Origin: Flavobacteriaceae bacterium
GTDB taxonomy: Bacteria > Bacteroidota > Bacteroidia > Flavobacteriales > Flavobacteriaceae
Reading direction: 5' to 3'
Length of the DNA: 16,292 nucleotides
NCBI GenBank assembly: GCA_030834365.1
Contig: JAURFJ010000021.1
Coordinates: 1-16,292, forward strand
Below are positions 6,713-15,296 of this stretch, piece after piece; positions within the stretch are counted from its first letter, which is position 1; every line of letters begins with the position of its first letter. Both the position numbers and the translations under genes were made by a program. A model generated the notes under the pieces. That model was given only the letters and a program-made list of their open reading frames with translations. It did no database searches and was not told where the DNA came from.

Positions 6713-7437
6713 TACACGTTAGTCAACTGTCTAAAACCTATAGCGGAACTACCGTTCTTTCGATAGAGTCTCTTGAACTTCAAGCCGGAGAAATAATCGG
6801 ACTGGTCGGTAACAACGGCGCTGGAAAGACCACCTTTTTCAGCCTGCTTCTTGACCTAATCAAGCCCAGCACGGGCCACATAGAGAATCAAGGTGTACGT
6901 GTTGATGAGTCTGAGGCATGGAAGTCAACGACCGCAGCCTTTATCGATGAAAACTTTCTTATCGGATACCTAACGGCTGAAGAATACTTCGAATTCATAG
7001 CGGGGCTACGCGGAGTAGAAAAAGCTGAATTAAGTGGTTTTATTGAGGTCTTTAAGGCCTTCTTTAACGATGAAATTCTAGGTAACAAGAAATACATCAG
7101 AGACTATTCGAAAGGAAACCAAAAGAAGATAGGTATAGCAGCAGCATTTATAGGAACTCCCGCATTGGTAATCTTAGACGAGCCCTTTGCCAATCTCGAT
7201 CCAAGAGCGCAAATGCAGCTTCAAAAACTGATCAAATCTTTTAATAGTGAGCACGGCGTTTCACTACTGGTTTCTTCCCACGACTTGTTACATGTAAGTG
7301 AGGTTTCTCAGCGCATACTCATACTCAATAAAGGCGAACTGATTAAAGACGTGCGCACGAGTGAGATCACCCTGGAAGATCTCAGAGCCTTTTTTAGTGA
7401 AGAGGTAAAAGAAGAGCTTCCTAGTTCAGAATCATAG
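6709..7437 (+). CDS. ABC transporter ATP-binding protein
   Basis: This 242-residue nucleotide-binding subunit should power the DUF5687 permease encoded just upstream (ATGA overlap). It has Walker A GNNGAGKTT (34-42), the signature loop YSKGNQKK (133-140, a variant of LSGGQ with the central Ser and Gly kept), Walker B ALVILDEPF (152-160), the D-loop ANLDP and the H-loop His191. The Q-loop position carries Glu (AAFIDENF, 76-83) instead of Gln, as in some other ABC-2 type ATPases. The Ser/Glu-rich C-terminus (about 229-242) is a short acidic tail. Its last 17 bases overlap the 3' end of the convergent SGNH hydrolase gene. Both catalytic glutamate and histidine are intact, so it should be active. 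Confidence 0.92.
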   Translation: MIHVSQLSKTYSGTTVLSIESLELQAGEIIGLVGNNGAGKTTFFSLLLDLIKPSTGHIENQGVRVDESEAWKSTTAAFIDENFLIGYLTAEEYFEFIAGLRGVEKAELSGFIEVFKAFFNDEILGNKKYIRDYSKGNQKKIGIAAAFIGTPALVILDEPFANLDPRAQMQLQKLIKSFNSEHGVSLLVSSHDLLHVSEVSQRILILNKGELIKDVRTSEITLEDLRAFFSEEVKEELPSSES

Positions 7438-8077
7438 GTTTAATCACCTCATCCCATAGGGCGTATCCCTTATCATTCATATGAAGCCTGTCTTCAACAA
7501 AGAGGTCTTCTCGCACCATTAGTCCGTCGATCATAGGGCTGTAAACATCGGCAAACTTTAATCGTTTTTCACGTTTAGCCCAGCGCTCAATTGCCGAGTT
7601 AAGCGCTTCGTACTGCTGATGCTTGTCCCATCTCAAAGGGCTTGGCTTAGCCGCTATGAAGACAATCTGGGTTTCGGGAAAATCATCCCATATACGCTGA
7701 AAAATACTGTTGAGATGCGCAATAATGGTGGCATTGGTGCGTCTGGCCGCAATGTCGTTATCGCCTTCATAAATAAAGACCTGTTTGGGCTTAAAGCGCA
7801 GCACTGCTTGATCGAGGTAAGTCAAGAGCCCATAAGCGGTAGATCCGCCAAAACCTGTATTAATAATGCGCACCTTTTCTGATAGCTGTGAAACGTTTTT
7901 GTATAGTCGAACACTTGAACTACCTGTAAATAGAACAACCGGCTCATCATTTACCTCAATCTGAGCAAAGGCGGCAACCTCTTCTTTAAACTGGGCCGCA
8001 GCGCTTATGTAATCTTGAGAAAACCCTTGGTGAAAAAAGGCCAAGGCAAAAAGAATAGTACATACAACCGATTTCAT
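7421..8077 (-). CDS. exported SGNH/GDSL-family hydrolase
   Basis: This 218-residue protein has a signal peptide (about 1-20, cleavage after FS before QDY) and an SGNH hydrolase domain. The four blocks are recognisable: nucleophile Ser54 in FTGSSSVRLY (50-59), the oxyanion glycine in NTGFGGSTAYGL (73-84), Asn107 in EGDND (104-108), and the Asp196/His199 pair in DRLHMNDKGY (196-205). The fold covers esterases, lipases, acetyl-xylan esterases and lysophospholipases; the GSSS variant of block I is common in Bacteroidota members and does not fix the substrate. It acts outside the cytoplasm. It is a single gene convergent with the ABC operon (17-base overlap) and divergent from the amidase operon, 86 bases apart start to start. 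Confidence 0.9.
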   Translation of the reverse strand: MKSVVCTILFALAFFHQGFSQDYISAAAQFKEEVAAFAQIEVNDEPVVLFTGSSSVRLYKNVSQLSEKVRIINTGFGGSTAYGLLTYLDQAVLRFKPKQVFIYEGDNDIAARRTNATIIAHLNSIFQRIWDDFPETQIVFIAAKPSPLRWDKHQQYEALNSAIERWAKREKRLKFADVYSPMIDGLMVREDLFVEDRLHMNDKGYALWDEVIKPMILN

Positions 8078-8163
8078 AGTTTGAAATTTTGCTGAAGTTA
8101 ACCATTACTTAAGGAGATTCAATTTTTTCACTACCTTCTCGAGTATAAACATTTACTGAGCCC

Positions 8164-9732
8164 ATGCCTATCTCATCTGTTAAGCGCCTAGTTCTGGCGT
8201 CCTATTGTTTCCTTTTTCTGTCGTGTACGCAAACTAGTGAAGAGTCGACTTTTTCTATCGAAGAGGCCAGTGTAGGCGATATTCAGCAGCTTATGCGTGA
8301 AGGTGAGCTATCGGCCTCCACGCTCGTTCAGGCGTATCTTGATCGCATTGCCCAGTACGACACCGATGTCAAAAGCATTATTGAACTGAATCCAGACGCC
8401 TTGGCTATCGCACGGGTACTTGATGAGGAGCGTAAAGCCGGACAGTTAAGAGGTCCATTGCACGGAATACCCGTGCTGATCAAAGACAACATAGATACGG
8501 GCGATCAGATGCTCACTACGGCCGGATCTCTTGCACTCTCCTTTGCTCCTGCCCCAAACGACGCGTTTATAGTGAGCCGTCTAAGAGATGCCGGAGCCAT
8601 TATTTTAGGCAAGACCAATCTCTCAGAGTGGGCCAATTTCAGATCTACCCGTTCATCGAGCGGATGGTCTGGCCGAGGGGGTCAAACCCGTAACCCTTAC
8701 GTTTTAGATCGTAGCCCCTGCGGATCAAGCTCGGGCTCTGGAGCAGCGGTTTCAGCCAATTTTGCCACCCTAGCCATAGGTACTGAAACCAACGGATCGG
8801 TAGTCTGCCCCTCCTCAACCAATGGCGTGGTGGGCATCAAGCCAACTGTCGGTCTAATCAGCCGCGATGGCATCATTCCGATCTCTGAAACACAAGATAC
8901 CGCCGGACCCATGGCTCGCACCGTCACTGACGCCGCCCTGCTACTTGGAGTTATGGCCGGTATAGACCCTAAAGACAAGGCCACTGCAGCAGCTAAATTA
9001 CATGCAGACTATACCCAGTTTTTGGACGAAAACGCGCTCAAAGGCAAGCGCATAGGCATCTTAAAAGGCACCTTTGGAAACCACGAAAAGGTAGACATCA
9101 TTTTGGATAAAGTCGTAGCCACACTTGAAGAACAGGGGGCTGAGGTTGTAAAAGACATCGAATTACCCGAACGGGCCAACATCGGAAGGGCATCTTACAC
9201 TCTTATGCTCTACGAATACAAAGACGGCCTAAACACCTACTTTGCCTCGCGACCTGATAGCCCAATTAAGTCAATAGAGGATCTGATTGCTTTTAATCTA
9301 GAAAACGCCGAACAAGAGATGCCCTTCTTTGGTCAAGAACATTTAGAACGAGCAGCTGAGATGGGATCGCTTGACGAGCAAGAGTACCTAGAGGCACTTG
9401 AAAAAGTTACCGTGAATGCACGAACCGCCATAGACAATGCGCTAGCCGTACACAAGCTCGATGCGCTCATGGGTATTACTGGCGGGCCTTCGTGGACTAT
9501 CGATGTAGTCAACGGAGACCACTTTGGCATGGGCAGCTCTAGCCCTGCCGCACAGTCGGGTTATCCGAATATCACCGTACCCGCCGGATTCGTGGGTGAA
9601 TTGCCTGTAGGGGTAAGCTTCTTCGCGAGTCGCTACGAAGAGCCAAAGCTAATCGGCATAGCCTATGACTTCGAGCAGGCCACTCAGGTGAGAAGGGCTC
9701 CTAAATTTTTAAAAACACTCCCCACTGAATGA
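8164..9732 (+). CDS. amidase signature family lipoprotein
   Basis: This 522-residue amidase has a type II signal peptide with lipobox LFLSC, acylated at Cys21. The amidase-signature Ser-cisSer-Lys triad is complete: Lys107 in PVLIKDNID, cis-Ser188 in PCGSSSGSGAA and nucleophile Ser212 in GTETNGSVVCPSS, with the usual 24-residue spacing between the serines. Such enzymes hydrolyse linear amides; the substrate cannot be read from sequence, and names such as glutamyl-tRNA amidotransferase subunit A would be wrong for an exported single-chain enzyme. The residues after Cys21 (TQTSEES) are polar and acidic, which in Bacteroidota can go with surface exposure. It is the first gene of a five-gene operon, and its stop overlaps the dehydrogenase start as ATGA. 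Confidence 0.92.
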   Translation: MPISSVKRLVLASYCFLFLSCTQTSEESTFSIEEASVGDIQQLMREGELSASTLVQAYLDRIAQYDTDVKSIIELNPDALAIARVLDEERKAGQLRGPLHGIPVLIKDNIDTGDQMLTTAGSLALSFAPAPNDAFIVSRLRDAGAIILGKTNLSEWANFRSTRSSSGWSGRGGQTRNPYVLDRSPCGSSSGSGAAVSANFATLAIGTETNGSVVCPSSTNGVVGIKPTVGLISRDGIIPISETQDTAGPMARTVTDAALLLGVMAGIDPKDKATAAAKLHADYTQFLDENALKGKRIGILKGTFGNHEKVDIILDKVVATLEEQGAEVVKDIELPERANIGRASYTLMLYEYKDGLNTYFASRPDSPIKSIEDLIAFNLENAEQEMPFFGQEHLERAAEMGSLDEQEYLEALEKVTVNARTAIDNALAVHKLDALMGITGGPSWTIDVVNGDHFGMGSSSPAAQSGYPNITVPAGFVGELPVGVSFFASRYEEPKLIGIAYDFEQATQVRRAPKFLKTLPTE

Positions 9733-11294
9733 GACCAATACTTTCACCCATTGAACACCGCAGCTACCTCATTGACGGATCACTTGTCGAATGGGCCGGA
9801 GCAACCCAAGACGTGTTCTCAACTCTTAATAGCACAGTAGACAGATATGCGCCTACGCGCCTAGGATCCATTCCTGATCTCGGCGAAACAGAAGCCCTTG
9901 CTGCACTCGATTCAGCACTGAAGGCCTATGACCAAGGCAAAGGAGTCTGGCCTACCATGAAGGTGCGCGAGCGCATCACGTGCATGGTAAATTTTGTGGA
10001 GCAGATGAAAACCAAACGCGAAGAGGTGGTTCAGCTGCTCATGTGGGAGATCATCAAGAACAAGGCAGATGCCTACAAAGAATTCGACCGAACCGTAGAA
10101 TACATTTACGACACCATTGAGGCCTACAAAGACCTCGATCGTGAGGCGGGGCAGTTTGAAAAGCACAGCGGAGTTTACGCCCATATTCGGCGCGGCCCTC
10201 TAGGGGTTGTCCTCTGCTTGGGGCCCTACAATTATCCGCTGAACGAGACCTTTAGCTTGCTGATTCCGGCCATCATTATGGGAAACACTACCCTGTTTAA
10301 ACCGGCCAAGCATGGAGTGCTGCTCATCACTCCGCTTCTGGAGGCCTTTCAGCAATGCTTTCCGAAGGGGGTAGTCAATATATTGTTCGGACGCGGGCGC
10401 TCTATTGCCGCTCCGATCATGAAAACCGGCAAAATAGACGTGTTATCAATCATCGGGCACAGCAGCTCGGCCAATGCGCTTCAAGAGCTGCATCCGAAGG
10501 GGAATCGCCTGAGAACCGTTTACGGATTAGAAGCCAAGAATCCGGGTATCATTCTTCCCGATGCCGATCTCGACCTCACAGTGAACGAGTGTATTTCGGG
10601 GACGCTGAGCTATAACGGACAGCGCTGTACCGCCCTAAAGATTCTCTATGTTCACGAGCAGATCAAGTCGCGCTTCTTGAGCGCCTTTTGCGAGGCGGTC
10701 GACGCCTTGGGGTTCGGCGATCCGTGGGACGAAAAGGCCTGGCTTACTCCGCTTCCAGAGCCCAACAAAGTCGATTACATTCAAGAACTCATCGACGACG
10801 CTTTGGCAAAAGGCGCACAAATCATGAATGCTAAAGGCGGTCAACGATTCGATAATTTCATCTGGCCAGCAGTGCTATATCCGGTGAGCCGCGATATGCG
10901 TGTTTACCAAGAAGAGCAGTTTGGACCGGTGATTCCGGTAATCTCATTTGAAAATTTTGACACCCCTCTCGACGACATGGCCACCTCAGACTACGGCCAG
11001 CAAGTGAGCGTGTTCGGGCGTGATCCGAATCAGCTCGCCCATCTAATCGATGTCTTAGTGAACCTGGTGTGCCGCGTAAATCTCAATTCGGCCTGTCAGC
11101 GTGGACCCGATGTGTATCCGTTCACAGGGCGCAAAGACTCAGGCCAAGCCACGCTGAGCGTTAAAGATGCTTTGCGTTCGTTCTCTATTCGTACCTTCTT
11201 AGCCTTTAAAGAAAATGATGTGAACAAAGAAACTGTTCGCGACATTTTAGAGGCCGACCAGAGTAACTTTTTAAATACTGACTTTATTTTTTAA
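9729..11294 (+). CDS. aldehyde dehydrogenase, GapN-like (NADP-dependent glyceraldehyde-3-phosphate dehydrogenase family)
   Basis: This 521-residue cytosolic dehydrogenase resembles GapN, which irreversibly oxidises glyceraldehyde 3-phosphate to 3-phosphoglycerate with NADP. Visible matches are the oxyanion Asn168 in LCLGPYNYPLN (163-172), the cofactor segment GNTTLFKPAKHG (185-196), nucleophile Cys300 in SYNGQRCTALK (294-304), EEQFGPVIPV (395-404) and the substrate-end motif NSACQRGPDVYPFTGRKDSG (453-472), which parallels GapN. The usual catalytic glutamate of ELGGK is missing: the equivalent sequence is GLEAK (266-270), with Gly266 34 residues before the cysteine and a glutamate two positions later (Glu268). 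Activity may still occur with Glu268 or another base. It is the second gene of the operon, with an ATGA overlap upstream and a two-base gap downstream. Free glyceraldehyde or another semialdehyde is an alternative substrate. Confidence 0.85.
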   Translation: MRPILSPIEHRSYLIDGSLVEWAGATQDVFSTLNSTVDRYAPTRLGSIPDLGETEALAALDSALKAYDQGKGVWPTMKVRERITCMVNFVEQMKTKREEVVQLLMWEIIKNKADAYKEFDRTVEYIYDTIEAYKDLDREAGQFEKHSGVYAHIRRGPLGVVLCLGPYNYPLNETFSLLIPAIIMGNTTLFKPAKHGVLLITPLLEAFQQCFPKGVVNILFGRGRSIAAPIMKTGKIDVLSIIGHSSSANALQELHPKGNRLRTVYGLEAKNPGIILPDADLDLTVNECISGTLSYNGQRCTALKILYVHEQIKSRFLSAFCEAVDALGFGDPWDEKAWLTPLPEPNKVDYIQELIDDALAKGAQIMNAKGGQRFDNFIWPAVLYPVSRDMRVYQEEQFGPVIPVISFENFDTPLDDMATSDYGQQVSVFGRDPNQLAHLIDVLVNLVCRVNLNSACQRGPDVYPFTGRKDSGQATLSVKDALRSFSIRTFLAFKENDVNKETVRDILEADQSNFLNTDFIF

Positions 11295-11296
11295 GC

Positions 11297-12847
11297 ATGA
11301 AAAAATGGCTTTTTGGGCTGCTTTTAGCGGCCACACTTACTAGCAGCGCGCAAGAACTTGCCGAAGGACCGTTCAACCAACTGATTATTCGATCAGCTAT
11401 GCTCATTAATGGAAACGGGGCTCCGCCACTAGGGCCCGTTGACGTGGTGGTCGAGCAAGACAAGATCACCGAAGTGCGCGTGGTGGGGTATCCAGGGGTT
11501 GAGATTAACGAAAAGCGTCGTCCTGCTCTGAAGCCGGGCGGCAAAGAAATCAATGCCGAGGGCATGTACCTTCTGCCCGGATTCGTCGATATGCATGGAC
11601 ACATCGGGGGAGTTGCCCAAGGGGCCGATTGGGACTATGTGTTTAGCCTTTGGCTAGCGCACGGCATAACTACGGTGCGCGAACCGAGTGGCCGCGGATT
11701 AGAATGGGCCCTAGACCTTAAGAAAAAAGCGGAGCGCAACGAAATCATTGCTCCGCGCATTTTTGCCTACACCGGGTTCGGTGCCGGCAGCAAAGAAATA
11801 ACCACAGCCGAGCAGGCCCGAGAGTGGGTGCGTGAAAACGCGAAAAAAGGAGCAGATGGAGTCAAGTTTTTTGGTGCCGCACCAGAAATCATGCAAGCCG
11901 CTCTTGAAGAAAACAAACGACTGGGCCTAGGATCGGCTTGTCATCACGCCCAAATGAGCGTGGCGCGCTGGAACGTGCTGCATTCTGCGCGCGCCGGGCT
12001 CACCTCTATGGAGCACTGGTATGGCTTACCCGAGGCGCTATTTGACAGCCGCACGGTGCAAGACTATCCGGCCGATTACAATTACCAAAACGAACAACAC
12101 CGATTCGAAGAGGCCGGAAGACTGTGGGAACAAGCCGCAGCCCCCTATTCGGAGCACTGGAATGCGGTGATGAACGAGCTGCTCGAGCTTGATTTTACGC
12201 TCGATCCGACGTTCAATATATACGAGGCGAACCGCGACTTACACCGCGCCCGAAGAGCCGAATGGCACGACGAATACACCCTGCCTTCGCTGTGGCGCTT
12301 CTACCAGCCCTCAAAGATCTCTCACGGATCCTACTGGCACGAGTGGGGTACGTCTCAAGAAATCAACTGGAGAAAAAACTATCAACTGTGGATGACCTTC
12401 GTGAATGAGTATAAAAATCGCGGGGGGCGCGTTACCGCTGGATCTGATTCGGGCTTTATTTTTCAACTCTACGGATTCGCCTATGTGCGCGAGCTAGAGC
12501 TGTTGCAGGAGGCTGGGTTTCATCCGCTCGAAGTCATCAGATCTGCCACCCTAAACGGAGCCGAGGCTCTTGGGGTAGCCGACCAAATTGGCACCATAGA
12601 AGTGGGAAAACAAGCCGACATGATTCTGGTCAGCGAAAATCCACTGAAAAATCTCAAGGTACTCTACGGAACAGGAGCCATCAAACTCACCGAGAAAAAC
12701 GAGGTCGTCAGAGCCGGAGGTGTCAGTTACACCATAAGTAATGGGGTTATTTACGACGCTAAAGGCCTGCTCGCAAAGGTGCGAGACATGGTTCAAGAAG
12801 CAAAGGACAAAGAGGGCTTCACCCTCACCCAACCCGGAGTGAATTAA
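11297..12847 (+). CDS. exported metal-dependent amidohydrolase family protein
   Basis: This 516-residue protein has a signal peptide (about 1-18, ending SSA before QE) and an amidohydrolase TIM-barrel. The metal ligands are clear: His100 and His102 in DMHGHIGG, Lys190 in GVKFFG (position of the carboxylated lysine), His216 or His217 in ACHHAQ, His240 in SMEHWYG and Asp384 in AGSDSG. The C-terminal segment GTIEVGKQADMILVSENPL (432-450) is the standard composite beta domain. It resembles imidazolonepropionase-like or prolidase-like amidohydrolases; the substrate is unknown. The segment of about 125 residues between His240 and Asp384 is rich in tryptophan (nine in residues 241-365), which is unusual. 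It is the third gene of the operon; its stop shares one base with the glycerate kinase start (TAATG). Confidence 0.9.
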   Translation: MKKWLFGLLLAATLTSSAQELAEGPFNQLIIRSAMLINGNGAPPLGPVDVVVEQDKITEVRVVGYPGVEINEKRRPALKPGGKEINAEGMYLLPGFVDMHGHIGGVAQGADWDYVFSLWLAHGITTVREPSGRGLEWALDLKKKAERNEIIAPRIFAYTGFGAGSKEITTAEQAREWVRENAKKGADGVKFFGAAPEIMQAALEENKRLGLGSACHHAQMSVARWNVLHSARAGLTSMEHWYGLPEALFDSRTVQDYPADYNYQNEQHRFEEAGRLWEQAAAPYSEHWNAVMNELLELDFTLDPTFNIYEANRDLHRARRAEWHDEYTLPSLWRFYQPSKISHGSYWHEWGTSQEINWRKNYQLWMTFVNEYKNRGGRVTAGSDSGFIFQLYGFAYVRELELLQEAGFHPLEVIRSATLNGAEALGVADQIGTIEVGKQADMILVSENPLKNLKVLYGTGAIKLTEKNEVVRAGGVSYTISNGVIYDAKGLLAKVRDMVQEAKDKEGFTLTQPGVN

Positions 12848-13974
12848 TGCGCATACTGGTTGTTCCAGACTCGTTCAAAGAAAGTCTGTCGGCTGTTGAA
12901 GTGGCCGGTGCCATCGCGGCCGGCCTCAAAGGCTTTGACCGTATAGATGAAGTAATCGAGCTCCCCTTCTCAGACGGAGGCGAAGGGGCCATTGACCTTT
13001 TGGAAAGGTTTTTCGATGGATCTCGAGTAGAGGTGCAAACCGTTGACGCTTTAGGACGCCCCATTCGCGCGCCTTACTTCAAGTTTAAAGACCGCCCAGC
13101 GGCTTGGATCGAACTATCGCAAGCCTCTGGCCTTGCCCAAATTGAACCCGAGCTGCGCGACCCAAAAATCACCTCAACCTACGGAAGCGGACTTCAAATC
13201 AAGCACGCCCTTGATTCGGGCTGTACCGAAATCTACCTGGGCTTAGGGGGAAGCGCCACCAACGACGCCGCCACCGGGCTACTGAGCGCCCTCGGGGCAC
13301 TCTTTAGCGATGAAGACGGAGAACCGCTAGAGCCCGGTGGAGTCGCCCTAGAACGACTCGCACACATAGATGTAGAGGCCATTGAACGCTTTGAATTGCG
13401 CATAGCCAGTGATGTAGACCTCCCACTCTTAGGCCCAAACGGAGCAACGCACACCTTTGCCCCTCAGAAGGGAGCCGACCCCGCCACAGTAGCACTACTC
13501 GAGAGAGCGCTAAGTAATTTTGCCCAAAAGGCCAGTGCGCTTAGCCAGGTCGATTGTGCACATCTTCCTAAAGGAGGGGCGGCCGGCGGCTGCGCCGCCG
13601 CCCTTCACGCTTTGCTCGGGGCCCAATTAAACTCCGGCTTCGAATTACTCTCAGAACTGGCGGGTCTCGATGAAAAAATTGCTGAGGCTGACCTTGTGAT
13701 CACCGCAGAAGGACGTCTCGACGGGCAAAGCATTCACGGTAAACTGCCCAGTGCACTTGGTCTCAAGTGCAAGGCACTAAACAAGCCGCTGATCGTTTTT
13801 GCCGGATCACTAGAAGGTCCGTTTGAAGACCTCTACGAAATGGGGGTTCACGGCATATTTAGCATTCAATCAGGGCCTATTTCGTTGGCAGAAAGCAAAG
13901 CTAAAGCGGCCGACTTACTGCAAGAAGCCGTGAAGCGTTTCTTTTATTTTTACCAAAATCAACTGCCCTCATGA
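12847..13974 (+). CDS. glxK: glycerate kinase (GlxK/GarK type)
   Basis: This 375-residue cytosolic kinase has the normal length of the type I glycerate kinase family, which phosphorylates D-glycerate (members of this type usually make 2-phosphoglycerate). Diagnostic motifs run through the protein: PDSFKESL (7-14), FSDGGEG (41-47), LGLGGSATNDAA (131-142), KGGAAGGCAAALHALLGA (242-259) and VITAEGRLDGQS (284-295). It is tightly coupled on both sides (TAATG with the amidohydrolase, ATGA with the permease). The neighbouring GntP-family permease is a classic partner, together giving uptake and activation of glycerate. A GC-rich inverted repeat at 13584-13600 is explained by the Gly/Ala-rich coding. 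Confidence 0.95.
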   Translation: MRILVVPDSFKESLSAVEVAGAIAAGLKGFDRIDEVIELPFSDGGEGAIDLLERFFDGSRVEVQTVDALGRPIRAPYFKFKDRPAAWIELSQASGLAQIEPELRDPKITSTYGSGLQIKHALDSGCTEIYLGLGGSATNDAATGLLSALGALFSDEDGEPLEPGGVALERLAHIDVEAIERFELRIASDVDLPLLGPNGATHTFAPQKGADPATVALLERALSNFAQKASALSQVDCAHLPKGGAAGGCAAALHALLGAQLNSGFELLSELAGLDEKIAEADLVITAEGRLDGQSIHGKLPSALGLKCKALNKPLIVFAGSLEGPFEDLYEMGVHGIFSIQSGPISLAESKAKAADLLQEAVKRFFYFYQNQLPS

Positions 13975-15296
13975 CTCAGGCACTCTTGGCCCTTGCAGGG
14001 GTAATTTTGTGGATCATTTACGGCACCACCAAGCTCAAGTGGCCTGCCTTTTTTGTGTTGTTAATAGCCAGTGTGATGCTCGCCTTGCTCACCGGTATTC
14101 CGCTTACCCAGCTCGGAGGGCTTTTGGGTGAAGGGTTCGGAAAAACAACCGCCAGTATTGGACTTTTGATTTTATTTGGGTCAATCATTGGCGCCGTGCT
14201 CGAACACACAGGGGCCACTCAGCGCATTGCCCAATCGCTACTCAAATACCTATCGCGCCTGCCGCTGCCCTATGCACTGGGCACCATTGGTTATGTGGTT
14301 TCTATTCCGGTGTTTTGCGACTCTGCCTTTGTCATACTCTCTTCACTCAACAAAGAGCTATCACTGCGCTCAAAGGTTCCACTGCTGGCACTAACCATCG
14401 CCCTGTCTACTGGTTTGTTTGCGGCGCATACGCTGATTCCGCCTACCCCAGGCCCCTTAGCAGCGGCAGCCAACTTGGGGCTTGAAAATTTAGGCCTACT
14501 TATGGTGCTCGGAGCACCCATTGCCTTTGTACTGGTGCTTGTGGGTGCCAGCTATGCCCAATGGGTGAGCAAACGTGTAGACCTGAGTGTCCTGCAGCAA
14601 GCAGAACCAGCTGATGAAATCCCAACAGAGCCAGCAGAACAGCAACCGATCGTTCTGCCCTCGCTGGGGTTATCGCTAGCTCCGATAGTTTTACCCATCG
14701 CCCTATTGGCACTGAGTGCGTTTGTACAATCTATTCAGATAGACCCTACCCTAGCCCTTGGCGCCGGCATGATGGTGTCTTTTGCGCTATTGCACCATCC
14801 GGGGGCGATCAGTTTTCAGGAGAGCATCCAAAAGGGCATTCAAACAGCGGCTCCGATACTCATCATCACGGCCATGGGCGGAACGCTGGGTTTAATCATC
14901 AGCAAACTCGAGCTTCAAACCTATATGAGCAGCTGGTTTGAAGGAAATCAATGGGGGTTAGTGATCGTCTTTTTGATTGCCGCCTTTCTAAAGACCGCCC
15001 AAGGATCTTCAACGGTAGCCATCATTACCGCGAGTGCCATGGTGTATCCGTTATTGGCCGCCATGGGGCTAGATAGTGAATTGGGAAAGGTTTGGGTAAT
15101 CTTGAGTATTGGCGTAGGAGCCATGACCGTTTCTCATGCTAACGACTCTTACTTTTGGATTGTAGCCCAGTTCGGAAACCTCACGGTGGCCGAAGCCTAT
15201 CGCTACCACACTTTTGCCACGCTGCTACAGGGCAGCATAGGTCTACTGCTCGTTATGGCCGCCTATGCCCTCTCTGCTGCCCTTAATCTACTATAG
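13971..15296 (+). CDS. GntP family permease (gluconate/glycerate:H+ symporter)
   Basis: This 441-residue inner-membrane transporter has about twelve to fourteen hydrophobic segments. GntP family motifs are present: SIPVFCDSAFVIL (111-123), HTLIPPTPGPLAAA (153-166), KTAQGSSTVAIITASA (341-356) and SHANDSYFWIV (388-398). The central hydrophilic loop (about 200-228, rich in Glu, Pro and Gln) separates the two halves. Family members carry gluconate, related sugar acids and glycerate with protons. Because it sits directly after glycerate kinase with an ATGA overlap, glycerate is the most likely substrate here (inference). It is the last gene of the operon; its final 14 bases overlap the convergent GH109-type gene, leaving no room for an independent terminator. 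Confidence 0.93.
   Translation: MTQALLALAGVILWIIYGTTKLKWPAFFVLLIASVMLALLTGIPLTQLGGLLGEGFGKTTASIGLLILFGSIIGAVLEHTGATQRIAQSLLKYLSRLPLPYALGTIGYVVSIPVFCDSAFVILSSLNKELSLRSKVPLLALTIALSTGLFAAHTLIPPTPGPLAAAANLGLENLGLLMVLGAPIAFVLVLVGASYAQWVSKRVDLSVLQQAEPADEIPTEPAEQQPIVLPSLGLSLAPIVLPIALLALSAFVQSIQIDPTLALGAGMMVSFALLHHPGAISFQESIQKGIQTAAPILIITAMGGTLGLIISKLELQTYMSSWFEGNQWGLVIVFLIAAFLKTAQGSSTVAIITASAMVYPLLAAMGLDSELGKVWVILSIGVGAMTVSHANDSYFWIVAQFGNLTVAEAYRYHTFATLLQGSIGLLLVMAAYALSAALNLL

Noticed and set aside
13584..13600. GC-rich perfect inverted repeat (7-base arms, 3-base loop) resembling a terminator
   Set aside because: It lies inside the glycerate kinase gene in a conserved Gly/Ala-rich motif and has no following T-run; codon composition explains it.
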